This document shows positions 34,011-45,411 of a stretch of 64,000 nucleotides of DNA, in pieces; position 1 is the stretch's first letter, and the number at the start of each line of letters is the position of its first letter. Below the pieces are notes generated by a model that did no database searches, was not told the origin of the DNA, and worked only from the letters and a program-made list of their open reading frames with translations. Source of the stretch: Zantedeschia hybrid cultivar (Eukaryota; Streptophyta; Magnoliopsida; Alismatales; Araceae); contig JARZZO010000016.1 of the NCBI GenBank assembly GCA_030544215.1, forward strand, positions 58,135,501-58,199,500, written 5' to 3'. Made by a program: the position numbers and the translations under genes.

Positions 34011-34602
34011 TTCCTCAGCTCTGAGATGGCGAGAGTATAGCCCGAAGCTGCCAAAAGAACATCATAACAGGTGTCTTACCTGAAGCTCTGTTCTCTTTTT
34101 ACTGGGAAGAGGGGGCCCTCGGTCGGCCGAGGGCTACGCTGTTGCTTCGTCCCCGCTCGGAGTGGCGACGAAGGCTCGGAGCCAAGAAGCCGAAGGGCCG
34201 AGCCCTCTGACTCATGTCAGGCTCCATTAAATGGACGGGATGGCGCGTCGCCTCGCGAGGAAGCACGGGACACGCGTCGCGCATCCGGCCGCTCCGTCGA
34301 AAACACAAAAGGATCCTGACCGCTCTCGGGTCGCGGATCGCCTCGGCTCTCTGCCCGAGGCTTCACTCGGATTGCCGCCTCTTTCATCTTCAGCGCGCGG
34401 ATCGGGACACGTGGCGCGTATCCGGGCGATCAGCCGAAGGGTCGGAGCGCCCTCGGCCGTTGATTGCTTCGCTGCAAGTCCCGGAGCCGACCCGTCATCA
34501 TTGCCGAAGGACGGTGCACGTGGCGTGCATCTGAGAGGAGCGAGGGGACGAGCGGGACGATCTCGGCCGTTGGCTTCGGCGGGAGGCGCTTCGAGTGGGC
34601 TC

Positions 34603-34610
34603 TATAAATA
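34603..34610 (+). promoter_or_regulatory. TATA box of the antisense gene
   Basis: TATAAATA on the plus strand, about 270 bp upstream of the ATG at 34878. It sits in the internal part of the element, so the antisense gene probably has a promoter independent of the LTRs. The expected transcription start is near 34635. Confidence 0.6.
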
Positions 34611-34877
34611 CAAGCCCTCAGCAGGGCACTGTTCTTCTTCCTGCTGCTGCGCTTGCGTTTCCTCTGCGATCATCCAAGCTCTTCTTCCTTCTCCAGCGGA
34701 AAGCTAGCTTCCTGAAGGCTTCGTCCGAGCTCGCCGGCCACCGTGGGAAGGTCTCCATTCCTCGGAGCGCATCGCTGGTGGAGCTGGGAGGTTTGAGAAG
34801 CCGCACTCGGTTCAGGAGAGATTTCCTCCCCCTTCCTGCGAGTAAGCCCTAGCTTTCCTTCTTCCCTTCGTGGCCTT

Positions 34878-37431
34878 ATGGTCCGGGGTTCTTCCAGCGA
34901 GATTACTCCTTCGGACGAGGAGTATACTCCTTCCCACTCTCCGCGATCTCTCCTGTCAGATCCCCTCACCTCAGACTCCCCTGCCTCAGTGATGTCTGAA
35001 GAGTCCGAGGTCTCCGGGACTGAGGGGTCCGAGGCTTCCGGAGCCGAGGTTTCCGGGGCCGAGACCTCCGGGGCCGAGTACGCCGACGAGGTCCGGAACC
35101 CAGGCCAGGCTTCCACTTCGGGACGCCGTCATCCTGATATGGCTTCGGAAGCATCCTGCGCCCTTTCGGACGCAGAGGTTATGCGCCTTGTCTGTTACTT
35201 CCAGCTCCCTTCCTGGATGACGGTCCTTCGGCCTGACTCCGCCACCCGGGCTAACACTTTCCGCCCGGGTTCCTTCTCTATTTACGTTGATAGCTTCGAG
35301 GCGGGTTTCCGTCTTCCACTCCCCACCTTCGTCATCAACCTTCTCAGCTTCTACGGGCTGGCTCCGTCTCAGCTTTTTCCCAACTCCTGGCGCACCGTAT
35401 ACGGCTTCTTGAGCGTCTTCGCTCATATAAAGATCCGCCCTTCCATCAATGTCTTCCGCTGTCTCTTCAAAATCCAAAGGCAGGGGAAGTCCGAGTGGTA
35501 CTGCTTCATCCCTCGGGTCGGGCGAAGCGTATTCTCCGGGAAGCCTTCGTCCATCCATGGCTGGAAGAGGAAGTTCGTCTTCGTCTCCCTGCCGGAGAAG
35601 GAGGAGAGCGTGTGGCCCTTCCCTACTGAATGGGCGCCGCTGGCCGCAGGCCTCTCGGATCCTCCTATCCTCACCCCAGTCCAGAGCACCCTCGTGGGTC
35701 GCATCCAGATGATGGCCCCGTACAATGTATGGGGGCTTCTCAGCGCGTCGGAGCGTCTGGTGACCACCGGGGTATGGCCGGATCCCCGGTCCGATCCGGT
35801 GCGGGCCTTCCCCTACCTTCCTCCCGGGGAGACTCCGCGGGGCCGCGGAGGAAGGGCTGCCGCTCCTCTGGCCGAAGCTCTTCCGGCTGAGGATGCTGAT
35901 GAAGTTTCGGCCGAGGGTGAGTCGGCTCTAAGTTTGTACTTGTTCACTGTCCTGTTTCTGATAGGCTCTTCTTGCTTGCAGCAATGGCCGATCTCGACGC
36001 CCTCCTCGACCGGATATCCGACCAGCGCGGTCCGGGCCGGGCACCGGCCCCGCAGGCGGCAGGCAGGTCCGGCCGAGGCGCTGAGGCTCCGAGGACCCGA
36101 GGCGGGGTCCCAAGGACTGCGGCCTCTACTGAGGGCCGTGCTGCTGCCTCCGCTCTCGAGAGGGAGCAAAAGTCTAAATTCGCCGCTCGAAGGGGCGGCC
36201 GAGCGTCGAAGCGCCCCCGGTCGGAAGGGGCCGTAGACGCGGAGGAGGCTCCGCTGGTCAGGAGGAGTGCCGTGGCCCGAAGGGCCGCGAGGCTGGCGTC
36301 TCCTGAGGCGCCGAGGGGCGATTCCCCTCCGGCTGTGGCGGCCGGGGTCGGTGACGAAGGCGCCGGGTCGCAGGCGCCCCGGGCGCAGCGCAAGTGGTGG
36401 CGCCCCGAACCGGGGATTTACGAGGACGAGAGTATGGAAGACTCGCAGACGTGCCTCCGTCTGCTCCGCAGTCTTACTCTCCCTTCGGCCTTTGAAGGGC
36501 TGAAGCGTCATTCGGTCATCGACCTGGCGGCGATGAGCGCTCGGTTGTCTGTCCAGGTAATAAGCTTGAAGGTGCTTCAGTCGAGCTTTCCTTAGCTTTC
36601 TCTTGGTTTTCCTTTTTTTTCTGATCATTGTTTGCTTTCGGCTCGCAGGCTGCGGTGACGGGTAGCGTCCTGATGCACCATCAGGAGCAGCTCCGACTCC
36701 AGCTCCTGGAGGCCGAGAGGGAGTCAGACGGCTCGGGCGAGGGCACTTCGGTGGTGCCCGACATCGAGCCTTTAGTCAATGGGCTCGTAACCTCGAGTGC
36801 CCGGGTGCGGGCGCAGCTGGAGGAGAGGGTAGCTGAGGCCCGCGCTTCCGCCAAGGCCAGGGTGAAGGCCGAGGGGGAGCTCGCTGCGGCACAGTCCGAG
36901 ATCCGGGCCCTCAAGGCCCAGATTCAAGAGAAGGACTCCCGGCGGGCCTCGGAGAAGCGGCGACACGCCGAGGAGGTATCGGCGCTGAAGCAGGAGCTGG
37001 AGGAGGTGGCGGACATGGCCGTAGCTGATTACAAGGCCGGCCCGGACTTCACCGAAGAGATTATCCAAGCTCAACTGCTGGCTTCTTCCTCCGTCTTCGA
37101 CCTCGGGTTGGCTGTCGCCCAGAGGGCCTGCCCGAGCGTCGATCTGACTGGGGTCGCCCTACCGAGGAGTGAGGAAGCCAAGGAGCTCCTGTCTTGGTGG
37201 CAGGGACTTATGGCCGAGAGGACCTCGACTCCTGCGCCGGATGATGAAGCTGCGCCTGTTGAGGGGGCCCCTGAGGAGGCTGTCCCTGAGGAAGCTGCCG
37301 ACGAGGAGGCTGTCCCTGAGGAGGCTGCCGCTCCTGAAGCGGTGCAGATCGTCGACTCTCCCTCTCCCTCTCCCTCTCCCTCTCCGGGACAAGCCGCAGC
37401 CGAGGTGGAGGAGGCCGAAGCCGAAGAATGA
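34878..37431 (+). CDS. Antisense retrotransposon-carried protein with putative gypsy-type transposon domain (Transposase_28-like)
   Basis: Three exons, my reconstruction: 34878-35916, 35982-36556 and 36649-37431 (1039+575+783 nt), giving 798 residues plus stop. Introns are 65 and 92 bp, both GT-AG (GTGAGT...TTGCAG, GTAATA...CGCAG), and phases match at both joins. Residues about 25-75 are Ser/Glu-rich. Residues about 100-260 contain the domain that plant databases call putative gypsy-type transposon (PF04195): YFQLPSWMTVLRP, SIYVDSFEAGFRLPLP, NLLSFYGLAPSQLFPNSWRTVYGF. Exon 2 is Arg/Ala-rich. Exon 3 is a long helical coiled-coil region with an acidic, Pro/Ser-rich tail. Such antisense additional ORFs are known in Tat-lineage elements; their function is unknown and the name transposase is not supported by catalytic residues. 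Confidence 0.85.
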
Positions 37432-37447
37432 CGCGGGGATCTGCCCC

Positions 37448-37605
37448 GGTTTTCTGCTTCTTCTTCTGTTGTAAGCCCTCGGCCAAGGGTGTAGCTGGTT
37501 TACGCTTCTTCTTCTATCGTAAACCTCCGGCCAAGTATACGGCCGGCTTCTACTTCTTCTTCTGTTGTAAGCCCTCGGCCAAGGGTATGGCCGGTTTTTG
37601 TACTT
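37448..37605 (+). repeat. Three diverged repeats in the 3' end of the antisense gene
   Basis: Three copies of a roughly 50-bp unit built on CTTCTTCTTCTGTTGTAAGCC then CTCGGCCAAGGG, just after the stop codon. They are probably in the 3' UTR of the antisense transcript. They are related in word usage (GGCCGAAG, GGCCAAG) to the longer tandem arrays that follow. Confidence 0.6.
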
Positions 37606-37879
37606 CCTTTTCTATAAATATAAGGAATGTTTTCGGCTTTACCTTGGTGTTTGTGTATGATTGACCGAATATGGCCCTTCAGAAGCCTGAGATCCTGTCA
37701 TCGTTCGCTATAGCTTGTAAGGCCGAGACCCGATGTAGGTTCGGACAGAAAGTCGCCATAGTATTCGGCCGGGGCCTTTACTAATGTGGTCCTCATGATC
37801 CGAAGGGACATCTTGCCGCTTCTGATGTATTTCGGATGGCCGAAGCCACTCATGCTTCTGCTTGCGTGAACTTAGATAT

Positions 37880-38400
37880 GCCCTGCCGCTTCCCGAATCG
37901 GTATACGTGGCCGGAGCCACTCCCGGTACGGTTTACACGGACTTAGAAAGAACACCATGCCGCTCCCGATACGGTTTACATGGCCGAAGCCACTCCCGGT
38001 ACGGTTTACACGGACTTAGAAAGAATACCATGCCGCTCCGATACGGTTTGCATGGCCGAAGCCACTCCCGGTACGGTTTACACGGACTTAGAAAGAATAC
38101 CATGCCGCTCCCGATACGGTTTACATGGCCGAAGCCACTCCCGGTACGGTTTACACGGACTTAGAAAGAATACCATGCCGCTCCCGATACAGTTTGCATG
38201 GCCGAAGCCACTCCCGGTACGGTTTACACGGACTTAGAAAGAATACCATGCCGCTCCCGATACGGTTTACATGGCCGAAGCCACTCCCGGTACGGTTTAC
38301 ACGGACTTAGAAAGAATACCATGCCGCTCCCGATACGGTTTACATGGCCGAAGCCACTCCCGGTACGGTTTACACGGACTTAGAAAGAATACCATGCCGC
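37880..38400. repeat. Tandem array of 73-bp units
   Basis: About seven copies of a 73-bp unit containing CATGGCCGAAGCCACTCCCG and GGTTTACACGGACTTAGAAA; the same ATG recurs at 37980, 38052, 38125, 38198, 38271 and 38344. Copies are nearly identical. Since 73 is not a multiple of three, the array cannot encode a protein repeat in one frame; ORFs there are incidental. Confidence 0.93.
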
Positions 38401-38935
38401 TCCCGATCGGTACGGGTTATTTGCGGGCTTATACCTTGCCGCTTCCCGATCGGTACGGGTTACCTACGGACTTTTGTATACTTTGCCGCTTCCCGATCCG
38501 GTATACGTGGCCGAAGCCACCCTCGGATCAGGATTACTTGCGGACTTTTTAGAAAAGCCATGCCGCTTCCCGATCGGTACGGGTTATTTGCGGGCTTATA
38601 CCTTGCCGCTTCCCGATCGGTACGGGTTACCTGCGGACTTTTGTATACTTTGCCGCTTCCCGATCCGGTATACGTGGCCGAAGCCACCCTCGGATCAGGA
38701 TTACTTGCGGACTTTTTAGAAAAGCCATGCCGCTTCCCGATCGGTACGGGTTATTTGCGGGCTTATACCTTGCCGCTTCCCGATCGGTACGGGTTACCTG
38801 CGGACTTTTGTATACTTTGCCGCTTCCCGATCCGGTATACATGGCCGAAGCCACCCTCGGATCAGGATTACTTGCGGACTTTTTAGAAAAGCCATGCCGC
38901 TTCCCGATCGGTACGGGTTATTTGCGGGCTTAGAA
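38395..38935. repeat. Tandem array of 167-bp units
   Basis: About 3.2 copies of a 167-bp unit, with CCGCTTCCCGATCGGTACGG appearing twice per unit. The copy boundary AGAAAAGCCATG recurs near 38551, 38718 and 38885. It directly follows the 73-bp array and shares sub-motifs (CCGCT..CCGAT, GGCCGAAGCCAC), so it seems to be an expanded derivative. Degenerate further units extend to about 39200. Confidence 0.9.
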
Positions 38936-39436
38936 AATATCATGCCGATCCGATACTAAATGGCCGGAGCCGCCCTCGGATCGGGTTGACGCAGTCTTTG
39001 AATAATGCCGCTCCGATCCGATACTAATGGCCAGAGCCGCCCTCGGATCGGGTTGACGCGGTCTTGGAAGTGCCATGCCGCTTCTCGATCGGTACGGGTT
39101 ATTTGCGGACTTAAAAAGATCCGTGCCGCTCTGATCCGGTCTTTATGGCCGAGGCCACTCTCGGATCGGATTTGCCGCAGACTTTGGAGAAATCCGTTGT
39201 CGGACACGGTCTTTTCAAAAGAGACTTCATTCATACCTCCCGGCTAAAACCCGGGTCTAATTACATGAGGTGCCGAAGGTACTCCGTATTTCAGGTACAA
39301 GGGAAAAGTGAGCCCGAAGGGGTCCTTAATCTGCAGGCCCCTCGGTCGTTTTAGAGGCATGGCCTTGGAAGAGATCTCTTTGGATGTTGTCCTACTGCTC
39401 CGAGGTCCTCCAGTTACGCCTTTGTCGAGGCCCTTT

Positions 39437-40120
39437 CTACCGGTACAGTGGTAGTTGGCCCTCTCTGACGAGGCGATCTATCTCCTCCCGAAGTTGCCGG
39501 CATTCGTCGGTCGTGTGGCCGGTTCCCTGATGGTAGTCACAATATTTGCTAGGATCCCTTCGTCGAAGATCAGTTTTCATGCGCTGCGGCCGCCGGAGCA
39601 TATGTTTCACCTCGGTCAGCATTTGGGAAGGGGGAGCAGGTAACGGTAAGTGCCGCGGCTGCAAACCCCGTCGCTTGCCTCGGACCCGCTTCTTTTGACA
39701 TCGCCTACATAGAGGCTCTTGATTCGTAGGTTGAGGGTGAGCCGCTAGAGGGGCAGGCGGTGCCGAGGGCTCACTCTCAACTGAAACGGCCTCGTCGGAT
39801 AAGCCTTGTGAAGATGCTGGCTGAAACTCCTCGTTCTGCACAGGGTAAAAGGGAAACGGTGCTTGATGGGGGAGTTGGCTCAGTACCCCTATATATTGGG
39901 CCATGGCAGATACCATGCCTGCCAAGGAAGTAACAGTGGTAGTCAGTACGGTCATTTGCTGTTGAAGTTCCTCTATCCGGTTGTTTCCAACAGTAGACCC
40001 TGTCATGGTTGGTTGAGTGGCGCTTGCTGGAGCGGATGAAGTGCCTTCGGGAGGCAGAGACTGCGCTGGGACTGCCCATGTCTCTGCTTCGGCCTGTCCG
40101 GATTGTCGGGTTTGTGACAT
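39437..40120 (-). CDS. Short Gag of the Tat-like element
   Basis: 227 residues on the minus strand, start at 40120 (MSQTRQSGQAEAETW), 18 bases after the PBS. An upstream in-frame ATG (40177) lies in the LTR/PBS and is unlikely. A helical NRIEELQQQMTVLTTTVTSLAGMV segment follows a disordered start. The C-terminus holds YCDYHQGTGHTTDEC, the zinc-finger-like motif typical of Tat Gag, then QLREEIDRLVREG. The central retrotransposon-Gag (capsid) domain of full-length relatives is missing, and translation ends soon after the zinc motif, so protease and pol are absent. It may be a deletion product or a derivative that uses helper capsids; its RNA-binding role is inferred. Confidence 0.75.
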   Translation of the reverse strand: MSQTRQSGQAEAETWAVPAQSLPPEGTSSAPASATQPTMTGSTVGNNRIEELQQQMTVLTTTVTSLAGMVSAMAQYIGVLSQLPHQAPFPFYPVQNEEFQPASSQGLSDEAVSVESEPSAPPAPLAAHPQPTNQEPLCRRCQKKRVRGKRRGLQPRHLPLPAPPSQMLTEVKHMLRRPQRMKTDLRRRDPSKYCDYHQGTGHTTDECRQLREEIDRLVREGQLPLYR

Positions 40121-40137
40121 GACTTGTTTACTTGTTT

Positions 40138-40153
40138 CCCACAGACGGCGCCA
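40138..40153 (-). promoter_or_regulatory. Primer binding site of the Tat-like element
   Basis: Minus strand TGGCGCCGTCTGTGGG, two bases inside the right LTR boundary. This is the PBS form common in plant Tat-type Ty3 elements, primed by a non-iMet tRNA. It fixes the minus orientation. Confidence 0.88.
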
Positions 40154-40155
40154 CG

Positions 40156-41175
40156 TGATGTAGACTGGATCTATCACGACCGGATTCCGAGGCTGGAACC
40201 CGGAGAAGTGGATCCGAATCCGGTTCGGATCGGTGCTATCGAGGCCCGACGGGGATCCGGAAGGCCGAAGAGGCGGAGGCGAAGACGAGGGTCCGAAGGC
40301 CGAAGGGCGCTTCGATCGGAGCGGGCTCGTCTCCGGGAAGTCGGGGCCGAGGCTCCTTCGGGCTGCACTGTCGACAGGCGATGAAGCCGAAGCCGACGGT
40401 CTGAGGCCGGAAGGGTCTCGGACTCGGCTTGCTCTTGGATAGTGAGCCCAAACGCTCTTTTGCCGGACGAGGGGACAGCGCGGGGCCGAGTCTCCTGTCG
40501 CGGGGCAGCCGTCGTACGGCGTCGAGACCAGGGAGAGGAGTCCGAGGTCGGCGGTCGAGACCGACTCGGGAAGGTCGGCGATGATTCAAACCGAGCCCCT
40601 GCAGGAGGGAAAGAAGAAGAAAGACCGGTCAGCAGGAGTCTCGGGCTCTGGCCCTTAGGAACCCCCTTCGACGGTCAAGTTAGCTTCTGAAGATGATTCG
40701 ATTCAGAAGGCAAGAAGTAGCTTTAATGCTATTTGGACCGTAGTCCTTAAGGGTCTCGGAGGCAAAGAGTTGCATACCTTTGGCAATAAATAGCGGTGTA
40801 TTTATAGCAGAGGATAGAGGTTGGTTAACGGTGGTAGCCGATATAGGACTATGTTTGGGCTTACTGGTAAACCGCCATAGTGCCTGATCCGCCACCGGAG
40901 TGGGCCGGACTCGGCTATCGGGCCGAAGGGGGTTGGGCCGCTGAGGGGCCGAAGCCTGCTGGGCCTTGGACTGCCGTGCTGTTCCCGGGCCTTAGGCTGA
41001 TGGGCCGCTGACGGGCTGAAGCCTGTTGGGCCGGGAGCGACGGTGCCGCTTATGGGGCCGAGGGCTGTTGGGCCGCCGATGGGCTGGAGGCTCCCGGAGG
41101 GCCTGATACTGCTGCTGTTGGGCTGAACGGGGTTTGGGCCTACTCTAATGAGCCGAATCGGATTCTGCCTCATCA
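40156..41175 (-). repeat. 5' LTR of the Tat-like element
   Basis: 1020 bp, near identical to 32971-33990. Minus-strand TATA box TATAAATA at 40799-40806, followed by the transcribed GC-rich part. Ends at 41175 before the duplicated CGTTC. Confidence 0.94.
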
Positions 41176-41180
41176 CGTTC

Positions 41181-41775
41181 AAAGATTTTTAGAATAAAAC
41201 ATTTCATTGCGTTATTTTCTTGGTGTAGATCTTAAGAAATCCATTTAAAGATGTATAAGAATGATAAATTTTATAAAAAAAATTATTAAAATATTAATTT
41301 AAAATCTCTATAAAAAAAATATGCAAATACTTAACCATTGCATCAGTTGACAAAAAATGATTGAAAGTCTAAATAGAAAGATTGTGTGACCATCTGAATA
41401 CCTAGTGTCTACGTAATGCACACTTTTTTTTTTCTTAATGAGGCCAAAAGATCGGAATCCGTGAAAGCATTATATTACTTATGCTAACGGTGAAGGCACT
41501 CCTTCTGGCCTTTGCAAAGTTTCAAATGATACAAGTAATAAATAAAAAATGTTGAGATTTTCACCTAAAGAGTTAGATATTTTTATTATTAACGTATCAT
41601 TCAACATATCCTAAGATGTCCTAAGATGATGTAAACAACCGTAAAAGAACATTTTTCAATGCTTTCCCTATATTGGATGTGCTATTAGTCGTTGAAGACT
41701 GTCTAATCTTATGTGGTACCAATTTTCTATTTTGACGTTACTCCCTCCCGCTATGTCCTTGAAAGTTAGAATTTA
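41181..41775. other. AT-rich intergenic stretch
   Basis: No coding region, repeat or RNA gene seen. It is the right flank of the Tat-like element and the left flank of the TTA-flanked transposon. Confidence 0.5.
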
Positions 41776-44700
41776 TGGGGCGCTTGGTAGCAGTATAATT
41801 TTTTATATAATGTTGTGATAAAAAATTATAAGATGATGAAATCTATGATAATTTTTAAAAGTGTAACAGGCCTAATTATCATGTTTGGCAAGTGTTACAA
41901 TTTTAAAAAATTACAATGACATGTTTGGTGATGCTTTTAAATTCAATAGCATAACTTTCAGAACAATTAAAAATATAAAAAAATTCATAAATGTAAAAAA
42001 ATAACATTACCAAATATAAAACAAAATAGAATAATGTAAGTGCTACACGTTTTCTAACTCATTATACAATAACAAAAATAATTAAGAATGTAAAGACTAC
42101 CACATTAATTTACAATAAAGTTTTCTAGTTCCTTTTTTTTATCTGAAAACTTCTATAGGACCAGGCCACCCTAATTATTTTATTGTACAATAGAAAATAC
42201 ATAACAAGGGGGGCTTCCCGCCTTATCCTTAGAGGTACAAGTGAAGAAAGAAACCTGATAGCCAAACCTACAATCAAACACCAAGAACCAAAGCCAAAAA
42301 GAAAGAAAAAGCTACATCCTGAAAGAAGGAATGCCAAAGAGATCCAGGTGAGCAGCACCACGAGATCCTGAAAGCTACATCGTGATAAAGTCTTCTAATT
42401 TATTACACAACAACAATAAGAAGAAACTAACATAATCTTCAACCATTTGTGTTGCTATGCCATCCCAAAGTTGCATTCCAGGTCGATGTTGCTCATTTGT
42501 GCTTGAAAACTTTGGACTATCTTCCTCATGTTCTAGTCTCTCTTGTCTTCTGCAGTCTTTCTCTATCCATTTCTGTACCTTTTTATTTTCATTATCAATT
42601 TATAATCAGTCTTTTTCCTTGCAAAATCTCGAATAAAGATATGTAACATGCAAGCAATAATAATTATTTTTCCCACTATTTTCTCATGAGAAAAGAGAAG
42701 GTATTGATATCGACATTATTAAAAAAAGAGTAATAAAATAAAAACAGAATCAACAAAGGGAACTCAACAAAGAGCACAAAACCCAAGTATCATACCATTT
42801 GGATGCAACATTGACGACGCGCAAGACCCTCCCTCTGTATCTCTTGAGATCGATGTCCTAGCTGCAGCTGTTTGATAATGGTGATCACAGATTCCCACAG
42901 CCAGAAAGCAACCAACAAGAAGTCCGCAGTTAATGAGAACGGCAACTACAGCACAAAGGTTCACACATAGCACAATTTTGTTACATGTCTGCAAATAGAG
43001 GAAACTAGCTCTTGATATTATATCTCTCCCACCTTTGGAATAGTAAAAATGATAAGTAGATTAAACAAATAAACACACATCCCACTACCTTTTTCCAGTC
43101 AACAAATCACAAACACCTGGGCAGAGGAAGAGATCAAGGCCTCTTTACTTGCCCAAACCCCATGATACTTGGATGATATACCAAAAAGGAAAAGAAAAGT
43201 TGCTCTCCTTTGTTTCAAATTTAGAATCACAAAATGACAATGGAGGAAAAAAAAACCTTTCTTGAAAACCTTTGTTAATTTATTGTTATACTATTACCTC
43301 CACTTTTCCCATATGAGGTCATTATAACTTGCAAGAAAAAACAAGATTGCATTTAAAAGAATAACTTTTGGAAAACCAAAAAACTCATTTAATTAGTTAT
43401 TACCATATATACATAGGGAGAGGGGATAGGCTATGGCCAGGCCCTTTGGTCACAGTGCTTTTCTTTGTTAGGTTGCTATGTACTACACTAGAGTAACATG
43501 CATAAGCCAGTTCAAGGTGGTCATCATAGATATGATCAAAGTAAATTTGTTATGAACATCTAGTTCTCAAACATCCCTTGCAGGGCATTTCCATTGTAAT
43601 ATATCCAGCTGCAATCATCTAGAAATGAATTGATAAGTCATTGTGATGATTATGTCCATCTGCACTCATGCCTTTTCCTTCCCATTATCACTTAAGCTGG
43701 AACTACAAAGCATCAAATAGTGATTTAAGGAAGGCTGGTAGTACTCAACAAATTTACGTGTGTTACCCTAGACCAAGCAGTCAAGGCTGTAGTCAAATAA
43801 ACTTGAGCATCTTTTTAGAGAAGAAATTTAAGCCGAATGGCCCTTTAGGTTATTACAGTTCAGCATTGGTAGTAAAACATAAGTACAACTTGAATAAAAG
43901 ACATTTACAAGCTGAACGGCTAAAGATAATACTTGCTACATCCACTTGGCAGCAGCTCAAAAATTTGTCTGATTTTTAAGATTAGACAGCTCAAAAAAAC
44001 ATTTTACAAAAAGATACCAAACTTGGGGACCAACTCAAGCTCAATATGTAAGCCACTATGAAATCAATGGAGAGGGATTGCACCTATGCATGTTTCAATG
44101 GCTGCGGCCACACAGCCACAGCAAGTGTTCCTCATACAAGCTTATGGAAAAATATAACAATTACATTTAATTTTTGAGCTGAACGATTAAAGATAAAACA
44201 TGTAACATATATGAGCAAGTTTGAAAATATCTGAATGGGCAAAAGGCTGGTTTTGGTACATGTATTGAGAGTAAAAAGAAGAAATGAATTCTCATTGACA
44301 TTTTTACAAACAGATAGTGAGCACTTGAGTTTTGAGTATTCAAGTAGCTGAAATCCCATATCTTTGGAGGGAGAACACACCCTCATTTACAAAAAATTAC
44401 CATACTTGGGGACCTACTTAAGCTCAGGTACCATAGTTATCGAATCAACTTCATGGAATGTCTCAACCATAGGAAACAAGATTTAAACCAGTGATATGGA
44501 CTCATCCATATGCATATTACAAATGTCTCCCCTCCAACTCATACAAACCATTTCTACTTTATGGAATGCTTCAACACGAAGAACCCATCTTGGACCATAA
44601 CCCAGACATGAAGACTGGTATAAAAGAATTTCTTGAAACTTGACCTCATACATTACATAGTCGATAGATAGTCTACAGTTTATTCACAAGAAGTAAAATG

Positions 44701-45411
44701 AGTACAATCCTACCACTGGACGAGAAGCTCTAGAAACTAGATAACTCGATTACTTCAAGAATGCAATAACTGCACCCATCCACCCAATACAAATGCTAGA
44801 TTCTGATTAGAAAAAAAAATGACAAAAATAAGAAAGGATGACGGATAGCTGGATTGAAGAAAGAAACAGAAAAATCTCTAGCTAGAGCATTCGGAGATCA
44901 CCATGCATGGGTGGGATCGATGGCTAGTGCTGATGAAAGGTTGATCAGAGAAGTGGGGGAAGTGTTGGTGGAAGACAGTAGGCTTCGTTCCTGATTAGAA
45001 CATGGGGTCGCAGAGGGGCCAATGCGCCGATGACCCATGGAAGAGATGATGCCGCTGAAGCCTGAAGACAGTGGACGTGGAGGCCACGGACGACAGGAAT
45101 CCACGCAGAGGAGGTAGAGGTGGAGAGGCTACTGCGCAGGGGAGGAATGCCAGGCGTGGAGAGAGGTGGAGGTTGCGTTCTGGAATTGGATAGGAGAAGG
45201 TGAGTTAGGACTCGAGCGGGTCTCCCCGATGCTCGACAAAAAAAGAAAGAGGTAGCCACCTATTTTTTTTCTTATCACGATTCGTGAAGAGCAAACTTTA
45301 TCAAAATATATTTTGATCAATTCAAACCAAACATCTTTTTTAACTACTTTCATTATAAATATATACTTTTATAAAACAAAAAAGCTCATTATATTGCAGC
45401 CAAACACCCCA
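41776..45411. mobile_element. Probable DNA transposon with TTA target duplication (PIF/Harbinger-like), non-autonomous
   Basis: Left end TGGGGCGCTTGGTAGCAG and, on the opposite strand, right end TGGGGTGTTTGGCTGCAA; the terminal inverted repeats go on as TATAAT and are about 24 bp with four mismatches. TTA flanks both ends (41773-41775 and 45412-45414), the duplication used by PIF/Harbinger and Tourist elements. The 3.6-kb interior is AT-rich except for a GC-richer segment at about 44890-45250. That segment has minus-strand ORFs (44945-45259, 104 aa) that I cannot identify and that may be 5' UTR/exon sequence of a lost transposase or a captured fragment. No transposase motifs found. The alternative is two unrelated ends of separate MITEs. 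Confidence 0.5.

Larger units (their letters stand above)
32971..41175 (-). mobile_element. Non-autonomous Ty3/gypsy (Tat-like) LTR element with an antisense gene
   Basis: Complete 8205-bp element flanked by CGTTC (32966-32970 and 41176-41180). LTRs are 1020 bp each and differ at about 7 sites by eye. Orientation is minus: the PBS (TGGCGCCGTCTGTGGG) is next to the right LTR and the PPT next to the left LTR. Inside, from the 5' end on the minus strand, are a 227-residue gag with a zinc-finger-like end, tandem-repeat arrays (about 37450-39200) and, on the plus strand, a three-exon gene (34878-37431). No RT, integrase or protease is present, so it would need helper proteins. The lineage call rests on the PBS, the gag zinc motif and the antisense domain, which are known from Tat-type elements. 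Confidence 0.92.

Noticed and set aside
33048..34054. Several 60-145-codon ORFs on both strands in the Tat-like LTR, repeated at 40233-41182
   Set aside because: GC-rich LTR with few stop codons by chance; both strands open at once and no family is recognised.
35813..36628. 271-codon minus ORF opposite exons 1-2 of the antisense gene
   Set aside because: Arg/Pro-rich shadow in GC-rich DNA. The plus-strand frame has splice sites in phase and a known domain.
37862..38933. Overlapping ORFs of 61-180 codons with repeated YGLHGRSHS or SRYGLHG-like peptides
   Set aside because: By-product of the 73-bp and 167-bp tandem arrays; unit length 73 is not a multiple of three and every frame looks alike.
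37880..38935. CRISPR-like appearance of regular repeats
   Set aside because: Units are contiguous with no unique spacers, in a plant retrotransposon; these are ordinary tandem repeats.
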